Shown piece by piece: positions 1 through 7,317 of a stretch of DNA of 64,000 nt (position 1 is the first letter of the stretch; every line of letters starts with the position of its first letter). The stretch is from Streptomyces sp. NBC_00568 (GTDB lineage: Bacteria > Actinomycetota > Actinomycetes > Streptomycetales > Streptomycetaceae), in NCBI RefSeq assembly GCF_026341855.1, contig NZ_JAPENW010000001.1, forward strand, positions 1,984,001 to 2,048,000, read 5' to 3'. Both the position numbers and the translations under genes were made by a program. The notes below the pieces were generated by a model. The model was not told the DNA's origin and did not search any database. It saw only the letters and a program-made list of their open reading frames with translations.

Positions 1-716
1 GCACCCCTCTGACGGACGATCGGCGTGAATGGTCGGAAGGGAAGTTCCGGTGTCGTTGCGCCTCGCGTGATGGTCAAGACGCGCTCATGGAAGTCGCGCG
101 AGGCGGTCTCGCGGGGGTAGCGAGAACGGAGTTCCCTGTCCAGTTCGTTGGCGACTAAAAGCAGGGAGGGAAGTGACCTGCGATCGGCTGCAAGGGCCAT
201 GGCTCCCAGGCCGACGGCTTCCTCTGTGTCCCCGGTGCGGGCGGCGGCGACTCCGAGAGTGAGGCGAGCCTCTGCAGCGCACATGGGGGAGACTTCGGTT
301 CCGTCGGGTCCGGTGCTGATGCGGATCACGGACCGGGCGTGAACAGCGGCGCGTTCATCGTCTCCGAGTAGACGGTAGGCGTCCATCTCGTAGAAGTCCC
401 ATTTGTCTGGGTCGATGATGAAGTGGTGCTCGGGATGATCCGGGCGGGGCAGTCGATCCAGCCTCGCGCGTCCGGCATCCAGGGAGTCACGGACGAGCCG
501 GGCGTCTCCCATGCGGGCGGCAGCGCGCGCTTTGTGCGCGTAGAGCTGCACGCCGACTGAGTGTGACTGGTCCGCGGAGTGGCTGGCCTCTACGGCGTCG
601 AGCATGTCAGTCCAGCGGCTTTGGGTGAGGGCGAACCAGGCCTCGATCTCCCATGCCCAAGCCTTGATCTCGCCGTGTCCGGCTTCGTCGCCGATTCTCC
701 CCCGCTTCGACGATGA
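1..716 (-). pseudogene. C-terminal remnant of an XRE-type (TPR) transcriptional regulator, cut by the window edge
   Basis: An open frame on the minus strand runs from just after a TGA at 717-719 to the window edge. It encodes the tail typical of Streptomyces XRE regulators: repeated Trp/Ala-rich helices, then a segment resembling 'HPEHHFIIDPDKWDFYEMDAYRLLGDDERA', given here only by its key parts (HPEHH, DPDKWDFYE, LLGDDE), and a final RYPRE...RDFHER block. The family normally carries a helix-turn-helix and more TPR units upstream. Here the frame closes at 717 with no start codon or HTH, so the N-terminal half is missing. I read it as a truncated, probably non-functional copy. A sequencing frameshift near 717 is an alternative, because another frame with a start codon and a Shine-Dalgarno (SD) sequence overlaps exactly here. 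Confidence 0.6.
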
Positions 717-858
717 TCACTGTCCCGGCGTCTCCGATGACGACGGTGGCACTGCCGAAGGTGAAGCTCTCCGCGACCGTCGTGTCACCGGAGAGCGCGT
801 ACGCCTGCGCGTCGTTCACGAGGGACATCAGAGACATCGCGGGAGAGTGATCAGCCAT
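607..858 (-). CDS. Short hypothetical ORF (83 aa) overlapping the regulator remnant
   Basis: The ATG at 858 has a good SD (GAGGAAG, about 7 nt upstream). The first ~53 residues are hydrophobic and beta-like (SFTFGSATVVIGDAGTVIIVEAG), after which composition turns to Arg-rich low complexity. That switch coincides with the start of the regulator remnant in the neighbouring frame. The simplest reading is that a real small protein lost its own 3' end, or that a one-base shift joins it to the downstream frame. I do not recognise a family. Between 859 and 1032 no further coding signal is visible. Confidence 0.3.
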   Translation of the reverse strand: MADHSPAMSLMSLVNDAQAYALSGDTTVAESFTFGSATVVIGDAGTVIIVEAGENRRRSRTRRDQGLGMGDRGLVRPHPKPLD

Positions 859-1032
859 GTGCGCATCTTCCTCGACGACCGGATATCGGCTTCCGACAAC
901 GCGGTTGTCACGTACCACCCGTCCCGCCAGAGGTTTGTGAGCAAGGCTTGACCTGGATCACCGAGCAGCGTCCACAGACCTGTGCTGCCATCTGACCCAT
1001 GGGTGATGCTGGCGGTGTGCCCGGGCTGCCGG

Positions 1033-1626
1033 TCAGGGACGCAGGTGGGCCAGTAGTTCTTCATCGGCGGGGTATCCCTGCTCCTGGGGGAGCAGTCGGG
1101 TCGCTGAGTCCAGTTCGCCGTCCCTGACGAGTGCGTGGATCTCATTGGCGAGCGGAGTCACGTCACTGATGGACACGATCCAGTCGTCCGCGTAACGCGA
1201 CGATGCCTCACCCGAGAGCCCCAGTTGCAGCGAGCGGTACGGCAGGGGACGCAGGTGCAGATCGCGTTCGGGATCCCACTGGACACGGGCCGGTGCGCGC
1301 TTGAGGTCACGCTGCCAGGCGGTGCGATCGGGATGCAGACCGCGAACGTAACTCGACAGGCAGGCATGGCGCAGCGCCCAGTCGAAGCCGTCACGAGTGA
1401 TCTCGACGGCGAGGACGGTCTCCTGCCCGGTGTTCGTGCCCCAGTTCGAGCGGTACATCATCCACATGAAACTGGGTTTGATCCACGTCATGCGGCCAGG
1501 CTTCCACGCAGCGGGAAATCGGCCGTCGCGGATGGCGGGCAGTCCGATCTCGAGCGAGTACGCCTGGTAGACGGTGATCGTGGATGCCGTGTGGAGCGCG
1601 CGGATCCTGCGGTGCGGTTGTTCCAT
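1033..1626 (-). CDS. DUF4291 family protein
   Basis: A 197-residue protein with the full DUF4291 pattern: an N-terminal ITVYQAYSLEI segment, then GRMTWIKPSFMWMMYRSNW at about residues 45-63, QETVLAVEITRDGF, an LKRAPARVQWDPERDL block and a C-terminal LGLSGEASSRY...WIVSISDVTPL block. The length is typical and both ends are present, so the gene looks intact. DUF4291 has no established biochemical role. It is common in Streptomyces and fungi, and the many conserved Trp, Tyr and Arg residues suggest an enzyme or nucleotide-binding protein, but that is inference. The gene stands alone, with the PAS/SpoIIE gene divergent to it. Confidence 0.85.
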   Translation of the reverse strand: MEQPHRRIRALHTASTITVYQAYSLEIGLPAIRDGRFPAAWKPGRMTWIKPSFMWMMYRSNWGTNTGQETVLAVEITRDGFDWALRHACLSSYVRGLHPDRTAWQRDLKRAPARVQWDPERDLHLRPLPYRSLQLGLSGEASSRYADDWIVSISDVTPLANEIHALVRDGELDSATRLLPQEQGYPADEELLAHLRP

Positions 1627-2153
1627 GGCGTACAGCGTGGGCTCGGCCAGGTCAGGTGACCACCGATTTTCGTACCCGTCTGACGGCGAGGGCTACGGTG
1701 CGGCGCCGCCATGTCAGCCTGCGTCGAGGAGCAGGGGTCCCCGCGTCCGGTTGTGCCGGGACGGGGGCACGCTGGAAGTCGGGGGCGGCACGGTGGAAGG
1801 AACCTTGCGGCCCCTTGCCCCTTGAGTACGGCTTGTCTGCCCGCCCGGAGTCCGGCTGGCCTGGGCCCCGTCGTCGTTGGGATGGTGCCGCGGCCGAGTC
1901 GTCCTGGCTGCTGGTTCGGGCAAGCGGAAGGGGCTGACTGGGAACACGCGCCATGGCGACTCCCGCCGAAGCGCCTGCGCCGGCCTCCGTGACGAAGGGG
2001 TCCCGAGCCGTGGCCACCCCCTTCCCTGCAGGCGTCTGCCTGCACACGCTGAGCGCCGCCATGTCACTCCTGTCGAACGGCCGAGCCGAGAGGAACGGGA
2101 GAGTCGCGGACGGAGACCGGGAGGAGGAACATCGGAGTCACGGAGGCAAAGTG
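1627..2153. other. Divergent intergenic region without a supported gene
   Basis: About 530 bp between the starts of the DUF4291 gene and the PAS/SpoIIE gene. Open frames exist in every phase, as expected at this GC content, but none shows a family signature or consistent SD. An upstream extension of the plus-strand frame to an ATG at 1953 is possible but is low-complexity and lacks homology-like features. Promoters for both flanking genes should lie here. None could be assigned with confidence. Confidence 0.4.
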
Positions 2154-4595
2154 GTGGTTATGGGGACGCCCTTGATGCATTTCAGTGAGAGTCCGGAGGA
2201 TCCGTTCGCCCTGGGGCATGCCGCTTCGGCCGTGCTCGACGATCACGGCACAGTGGTCGGCTGGAGCGCACGTGCGCAGGAGCTGCTGGGCTACCGCGCC
2301 AAGGAAGTGATCGGACGGGCGTGGCGGGACCTCCTGGTCGACGCCCGTGACCTGCCGGTCGCGCGGTCCGTCGTCGTGGACGCCATGAGGGCAGGGGGCT
2401 GGTTCGGAGTCCTGCCCGTCCGGCACCACGACGGACGGCGTGTGGAGATGGGTTTCCGGGCCCGCGCGATCACCCGCGACGGAGATCGTCAAGAGTGGTT
2501 CCTGGTCGGTGCCCCTGCCGCGGAAATCGTTGCCTGGCAGCGGGACCGTGCGCTGCTGGACGGCCTGTACCGCCGGTCCCCGATCGGTCTGGCCATCCAT
2601 GGCCCGGACAGGAAGGTGATTCGGGTCAACCGCGCGATCGAAAAGGCCAGCGGCATCACGGCCGAGGCGCCGGTGGGCCGTAGTTCCGGTGAGTTCCTTG
2701 TCGACGAGGACGCGGGTCCGGCCGAGGAACGGGTACGACACGTCCTGGAGACCGGCGAGCCGTTGATCTTCACGGAGCAGTCGGCGCGCACACGCCATGC
2801 TCCGGGGCAGGAACGGATGGTGTCCGTCTCCGCGTTCCGGATGGAAGACTCCTCGGGCCGGGTTCTCGGCGTGGCGGAGACGATCGAGGACGTGACCCAG
2901 CGCTACCGGGCCCGACGCAGGCTCACTCTGCTGAACGAGGCGAGCGCCCGGATCGGAACCTCACTCGACGTGACGCAGACGGCCCGGGAGCTGGCCGAGG
3001 TGGCCGTCTCCGGCTTGGCCGACTACTGCTCGGTGGACCTCCTGAAACCGGTGGCACTCGGTGACGAACTGCCCTTGGACATGGCAGGTGCGCTGCTGCG
3101 AGTGGCCCTTTCGCCCCCAGAACCACGGGTCCCGTTCCAGGAGGGCGACGTGGTCCCGCTCCTTCCGGAGTCCCCGCAGGCGCGGTGCCTGGCCGAGCGT
3201 CGGCCGATTCTCGAACGGCTGCTGTCCCTCCGCCCCGAGTGGTACGCCATGGACCGGCGGCGGATCGAGGTCGCCCTGGGTCTCGGCGTTCATTCCCTGA
3301 TCGCGGTGCCCTTGATGGCACGCGGCCTGGTACTGGGCGTGGTGAGTCTGTGGCGAGTGCGCCATTCGGAGCCTTTCGAGGAAGACGATGCCGCGGTGGC
3401 CCATGAGTTTTCCTCGCGTGCGGCCGTCTGTATCGACAACGCGCGCCGCTTCACCCAGCAACAGAGCGCCGCTCTGACTCTGCAGCGCAGTCTGCTGCCG
3501 GGCACGGTGTCCGACCTGCCGGCCGTCGAGGTGGCCTGCCGGTACCTGCCGGCGAGCGGTGAACCGGGCATCGGTGGTGACTGGTTCGACGTGATCCCGT
3601 TGTCAGGGGCCCGAGTCGCCCTCGTCGTGGGAGACGTGGTCGGCCACGGCATCCACGCCGCGGCCTCGATGGGGCGCCTGCGCGCCGCCGTGCGCACCCT
3701 GGCCAGCCTCGACCTGGAACCGGACGAGGTGGTGGCCCGGCTGGACGATCTGGTCAGTCTGCTGGCCGCCGAGGGGGAGACGAACGCCGAGGGCAACCAG
3801 TCGGCGATCGAGCAGGTGCTCGGGGCCACGTGCGTCTACGCGGTCTACGATCCGGTCTCCCGGCAATGCTCCCTGGCCCGCGCCGGCCACCCGGCACCCT
3901 TGGTGTCCACGCCGGACGGCCAGGTGACCGTGCTCGACCTGCCCGCGGGTCCACCGCTCGGCCTGGGCGGGCTGCCGTTCGAGATGTACCACCTGGACCT
4001 CCCTGAGGGCAGCCTGCTCACGCTCTACACCGACGGCCTCCTGGAGGCGCGCGACGGCGACATCGATGCCGCGCTGGAGAACCTGGAGGAATGTCTCGCC
4101 CACGGTGCCGATCCCCTGGAGCGCACCTGTGACGGGGTGATCGAAGCGCTGCTGCCCACGGACCGCCGCCCCACCGACGACATCGCGCTGCTCATGGCCC
4201 GTACCCGGGTACTGCCGCCGGAGCACTTCGCCACCTGGCACCTGCCGCTGGAAGTGACCGCTGCCGCCCGCGCCAGGGAGCTGACCACGGCGAAACTGGC
4301 CGAATGGGGGCTGTCGGACATGGCCTTCACCACCGAGCTGGTCGCCAGCGAGCTCGTCACCAACGCCTACCGGTACGCGGACGGCCCCGTCACCCTGCGT
4401 CTCATCCGTACACACTGTCTGATCTGTGAGGTGTCCGACGCCAGCCACACGTCCCCTCACCTCCGAAGGGCCCTCAGCACGGACGAGGGCGGACGCGGAC
4501 TCTTCCTGGTCGCGCAGCTCACGGAGCGGTGGGGCACCCGCTACACCCACGACGGCAAGACAGTCTGGACGGAGCAGCCTCTGCCACCCTCCTGA
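2154..4595 (+). CDS. PAS-PAS-GAF-SpoIIE (PP2C-type) phosphatase with C-terminal HATPase_c domain
   Basis: From a GTG at 2154 (SD GGAGG at 2142-2146, 7-nt spacing) this is about 813 residues. The in-frame GTG at 2151 and ATG at 2160 are alternatives; the ATG at 1953 adds a low-complexity stretch. Approximate domains are PAS 10-115, PAS 140-250, GAF 259-425, SpoIIE-type phosphatase 455-685 (GGDWFDV and VVGDVVGHG metal-binding motifs, LYTDGLLEARD) and an anti-sigma-type HATPase_c 697-805 (ELVTNAYRYA N-box, DEGGRGLFLV G-box). Such proteins sense a signal through PAS/GAF and dephosphorylate anti-anti-sigma proteins, while the ATPase domain acts as a serine kinase on the same class of protein. Having phosphatase and kinase-like domains in one chain suggests a self-contained switch. 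No partner STAS or sigma gene lies nearby. There are no membrane segments, so it is expected to be cytosolic. Confidence 0.9.
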   Translation: MVMGTPLMHFSESPEDPFALGHAASAVLDDHGTVVGWSARAQELLGYRAKEVIGRAWRDLLVDARDLPVARSVVVDAMRAGGWFGVLPVRHHDGRRVEMGFRARAITRDGDRQEWFLVGAPAAEIVAWQRDRALLDGLYRRSPIGLAIHGPDRKVIRVNRAIEKASGITAEAPVGRSSGEFLVDEDAGPAEERVRHVLETGEPLIFTEQSARTRHAPGQERMVSVSAFRMEDSSGRVLGVAETIEDVTQRYRARRRLTLLNEASARIGTSLDVTQTARELAEVAVSGLADYCSVDLLKPVALGDELPLDMAGALLRVALSPPEPRVPFQEGDVVPLLPESPQARCLAERRPILERLLSLRPEWYAMDRRRIEVALGLGVHSLIAVPLMARGLVLGVVSLWRVRHSEPFEEDDAAVAHEFSSRAAVCIDNARRFTQQQSAALTLQRSLLPGTVSDLPAVEVACRYLPASGEPGIGGDWFDVIPLSGARVALVVGDVVGHGIHAAASMGRLRAAVRTLASLDLEPDEVVARLDDLVSLLAAEGETNAEGNQSAIEQVLGATCVYAVYDPVSRQCSLARAGHPAPLVSTPDGQVTVLDLPAGPPLGLGGLPFEMYHLDLPEGSLLTLYTDGLLEARDGDIDAALENLEECLAHGADPLERTCDGVIEALLPTDRRPTDDIALLMARTRVLPPEHFATWHLPLEVTAAARARELTTAKLAEWGLSDMAFTTELVASELVTNAYRYADGPVTLRLIRTHCLICEVSDASHTSPHLRRALSTDEGGRGLFLVAQLTERWGTRYTHDGKTVWTEQPLPPS

Positions 4596-5126
4596 CCCCC
4601 GCGGGCCTCCACGACTTCCACGTCTTCCACGACCACGGCCCAGGTCGTGGCGGAAGTCGAACGCCTGGCCGGCCAACTCGTCGAACTCGCCAGTACGGGA
4701 ATCGACGTCAGTGATCTCGGCAACGGCCCAAGGCCGAGCGGCCTACGTCGTATGGACGCGGCCGGCGGATGGTTCTCCTTCCTCGTGGCCCCGCGCGCCC
4801 CACTCGTCATCATCGTCCGCATCGTGCCCCCGTTCGACGCCTTGTAGCGACTGCGCCGGCCCTCTCTCCCTCGCCCGAGCGGTGTCGTGAACCCGTGGAA
4901 CCACCACACCCCCGGTCGGCCCGGCCCGGCCCCGCCGGCACGATCGGCACGATCGGGACCAGCTGACCGACCGGAACCGTGGCGGTCCGGGTCAGGGCCG
5001 GATCGCCGAACCGTGCAACTCCGATCGAGTGGACTCGCCGGAAGGCGGATCGGACAGGGGTCGCTGCCGAGGGGCCGGGTGGTGGTGTTGCCGTCTGCTC
5101 CCCTGACCCGGAAGAGGCGCCCCGAC
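4596..5126. other. Intergenic region, nothing clear
   Basis: A 530-bp gap. A short plus-strand frame at 4647-4847 (66 aa, VERLAGQLVELASTGIDV...) starts ATG GCG with no good SD and matches nothing I know. It could be a remnant of a small protein. No terminator hairpin or promoter stood out. Confidence 0.3.
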
Positions 5127-6356
5127 ATGCGACGTACCACCTACCGCCGTCCGTTCGCCGCAGCACTGCTCGTGGCGTCCGTGCTGGCCCCGATGACAGC
5201 CACCCCCGCCGCGGCCGTCCACGCACCAGGGGTCCCCACAGCGGCCCTCCACCCGGCGGGCGCCGACCGGTACGACGAGGACCACTGTCCCCGGCACGGA
5301 CTCGGCCCCGAGCTGACCGCCCGGCTCGACAAGGCGATCGAGGACGTCCGCCAGGAGGCGAACATCCCCGGTGTGGTCGTCGGACTGTGGATGCCGGGCA
5401 AGGGGAACTACGTCCGCGCGACCGGTGTCGCGGACACCGCCACCCGCGAGCCGATGCGGGTCGACTCCTACGTCCGGATCGGCAGCGAGACCAAGACCTT
5501 CACCGTCACCGCGCTGCTCGAACTCGTCGACGACCATCGGATCGGGCTGGACGACCCGATCTCCGACTACATCAAGGGCGTGCCGAACGGACGCCACATC
5601 ACCCTGCGTCAGCTCGCCGAGATGCGCAGCGGCCTGTTCCCGTACACCTCCGACGCGGACTTCGAACACGACCTGCTGAGCAACCCGCAGCGCAGCTTCA
5701 CCCCGCGGGAACTGCTCGCGTACGGCTACAAGCATCCGAACACCTTCGCGCCCGGCGCGGAGTTCCAGTACTCCAACACCAATCTCGTCCTGCTCGGCCT
5801 GGTGATCGAGAAGGTCAGCGGCCGCAAGATCGCCGACTTCCTCGACAAGCGGGTCTTCCGCCCGGCTCACCTGCGTCACACGCTGTTCCCGAAGGGGAAC
5901 GAGTTCCCCGAGCCGCACCCGCAGGGCTACACCGACCAGACGCTGAACGGCGGCATCGCGAACGCCACCGACTGGAACCCCAGTTGGGCCTGGACGGCCG
6001 GAGCGATGATTTCCAACCTGCACGACCTGCGCCGCTGGGCCAAGGTCGTCGCCACCGGCACCCTGCTCAGCCCCGAGACCCAGGCACAGCGCCTCAAGAC
6101 GCTGCCGACCGGCTTCCCGGGAACGAGCTACGGCCTCGGCATCTTCAACGCCAGCGGATGGATCGGGCACAACGGCTCCCTGCCGGGATACGAGACCGTG
6201 ACCGTCTACCTGCCGTCGAAGAAGGCCACCCTCGTCCTCATGCTCAACACCGACGCCTCGGTGGACGGCCAGGAGCCGTCCACGCTGCTCGCCAGGGCCA
6301 TCACGGAGATCGTCACCCCGAACAACGTCTACGCCGGGAACATCAACCCGAACTAG
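5127..6356 (+). CDS. Secreted serine hydrolase, beta-lactamase/DD-peptidase (class C-like) family
   Basis: The ATG at 5127 begins a classical signal peptide (RRTTYRR, hydrophobic AAALLVASVLAPM, cleavage near residue 30), so this start is preferred over the longer open frame. The mature enzyme has the three active-site elements of the serine beta-lactamase-like fold: SETK (nucleophile Ser120), YSN (Tyr215) and HNG (His348, taking the place of KTG). The length of 409 residues is usual for secreted D-alanyl-D-alanine carboxypeptidase/esterase homologues in Streptomyces. HNG instead of KTG is common among class C-like DD-peptidases and esterases, so the substrate could be a muropeptide or a small ester. 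The gene is monocistronic in its setting. Confidence 0.88.
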   Translation: MRRTTYRRPFAAALLVASVLAPMTATPAAAVHAPGVPTAALHPAGADRYDEDHCPRHGLGPELTARLDKAIEDVRQEANIPGVVVGLWMPGKGNYVRATGVADTATREPMRVDSYVRIGSETKTFTVTALLELVDDHRIGLDDPISDYIKGVPNGRHITLRQLAEMRSGLFPYTSDADFEHDLLSNPQRSFTPRELLAYGYKHPNTFAPGAEFQYSNTNLVLLGLVIEKVSGRKIADFLDKRVFRPAHLRHTLFPKGNEFPEPHPQGYTDQTLNGGIANATDWNPSWAWTAGAMISNLHDLRRWAKVVATGTLLSPETQAQRLKTLPTGFPGTSYGLGIFNASGWIGHNGSLPGYETVTVYLPSKKATLVLMLNTDASVDGQEPSTLLARAITEIVTPNNVYAGNINPN

Positions 6357-6509
6357 GCACCCCGTCCGGAAAGGCCGGAGCGCGACCGGAGGCCCGGGGC
6401 CGGAACGCGCCAGGAGGCCCGGCGGCCGGAGCACGGCAGGAGATGCAGGGGCACGGCAGGGGCGTCACCCGCTCCCGGTCGTGCCCCTGTCGCGTCGGCC
6501 GCCGACCCT

Positions 6510-7046
6510 TCAGAGTCCCCCGGCCATCCCCGCCACTCCCCCGACGAGCGCGCTGAGCAGCATCGCGGCGCTCAGCGCGCCGAACAGCACCAGCAGAGCA
6601 CGGGGCGTCCGACGCCCACCCGCTCTGCTGCGGGCGGCCAGAAAACCCAGGAACAGCACCATCAGGCCGAGCAGGGAGATCGCCAGCCACCCGCACGAGG
6701 CGGCGACACCCGGCTGCTCGTATCCGGCGGAAGCCGTCCGCCGCAACGCGACCGAGCTGCCGATGGGCAGCCTCGTGTCGAACGTGGCATCGGCGTCCAC
6801 GACGCTCCCGTCTGCGGAGCGGAAGATACCGCTGCAGTGCCGATAGCGGTGGCCGCCTCCGGCACGGTCCCAGAAGCAGGTCTCGACCCGGAGATGCCCC
6901 GGCGTGCCCGCCAGACCCGTGGCATAGCCGAGATGGGTTGCCGCGAGCCAGGTCACGACGGCGCCCGCGGCGAACAGGCCGGCGATCAGGAGCAGCGGTG
7001 GGCGCCCCGTCGGCACTCCCGCCCGGAGCCGACCCCGACGATTCAC
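6510..7046 (-). CDS. Hypothetical membrane protein with extracytoplasmic cysteine domain
   Basis: The GTG at 7046 follows a strong SD (GGGGGGA, 4-nt spacing) and gives 178 residues; an ATG at 7100 lacks an SD. Three hydrophobic segments are visible: one near residues 17-37 (LLLIAGLFAAGAVVTWLAA), one near 115-135 (WLAISLLGLMVLFLGFLAA) and one at the C-terminus (LVLFGALSAAMLLSALVGGVAGMAGGL). Between the first two is a roughly 75-residue polar region with Cys residues (ETCFWD, HRYRHCSG), probably extracytoplasmic. I recognise no family. The gene follows the Mrr-TerD gene on the same strand, but a minisatellite separates them. Confidence 0.6.
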   Translation of the reverse strand: MNRRGRLRAGVPTGRPPLLLIAGLFAAGAVVTWLAATHLGYATGLAGTPGHLRVETCFWDRAGGGHRYRHCSGIFRSADGSVVDADATFDTRLPIGSSVALRRTASAGYEQPGVAASCGWLAISLLGLMVLFLGFLAARSRAGGRRTPRALLVLFGALSAAMLLSALVGGVAGMAGGL

Positions 7047-7101
7047 CCGTCCCCCCGACGATTCCCGACGATCTCCGTCGATCCCTGACCGATCCCCCAC
7101 C

Positions 7102-7280
7102 GGGACGCCGCCTCGACTCCCGACCCGGACGCCGACTCGGCTCCCGAACGAAGTGCCGCCTCGGCTCCCGACCGGAACACCGATCCGGCTCCCGCTCGGG
7201 ATCCGCTCGGGATCCGCTCGGGATCCGCTCGGAACACCGACTCGGCTCCCGCTCGGGACGCTAACTCCGCTCCCGCTCGG
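7102..7280. repeat. 24-bp minisatellite with an embedded 11-bp triplication
   Basis: Six imperfect 24-bp units are seen, each containing CGGCTCCCG or a close variant. They begin GGACGCCG, GGACGCCG, AAGTGCCG, GAACACCG, then after an interruption GAACACCG and GGACGCTA. The interruption is three copies of the 11-mer GGATCCGCTCG. The array lies between the stop of the Mrr-TerD gene and the start of the membrane protein gene. Because 24 is a multiple of three it stays open in several frames, which explains the long spurious ORFs here. Confidence 0.8.
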
Positions 7281-7317
7281 CGTCGTTCATGTCCCGGCAA
7301 AGATCGCGTGCGGGGGG

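Noticed and set aside
4647..4847. 66-codon ORF after the PAS/SpoIIE gene
   Set aside because: No SD, no family, and composition like the surrounding spacer; left as a note only.
4979..6556. Alternative frame over the serine hydrolase
   Set aside because: Arg-rich translation without motifs; the hydrolase frame has signal peptide and SxxK, YxN, HxG motifs.
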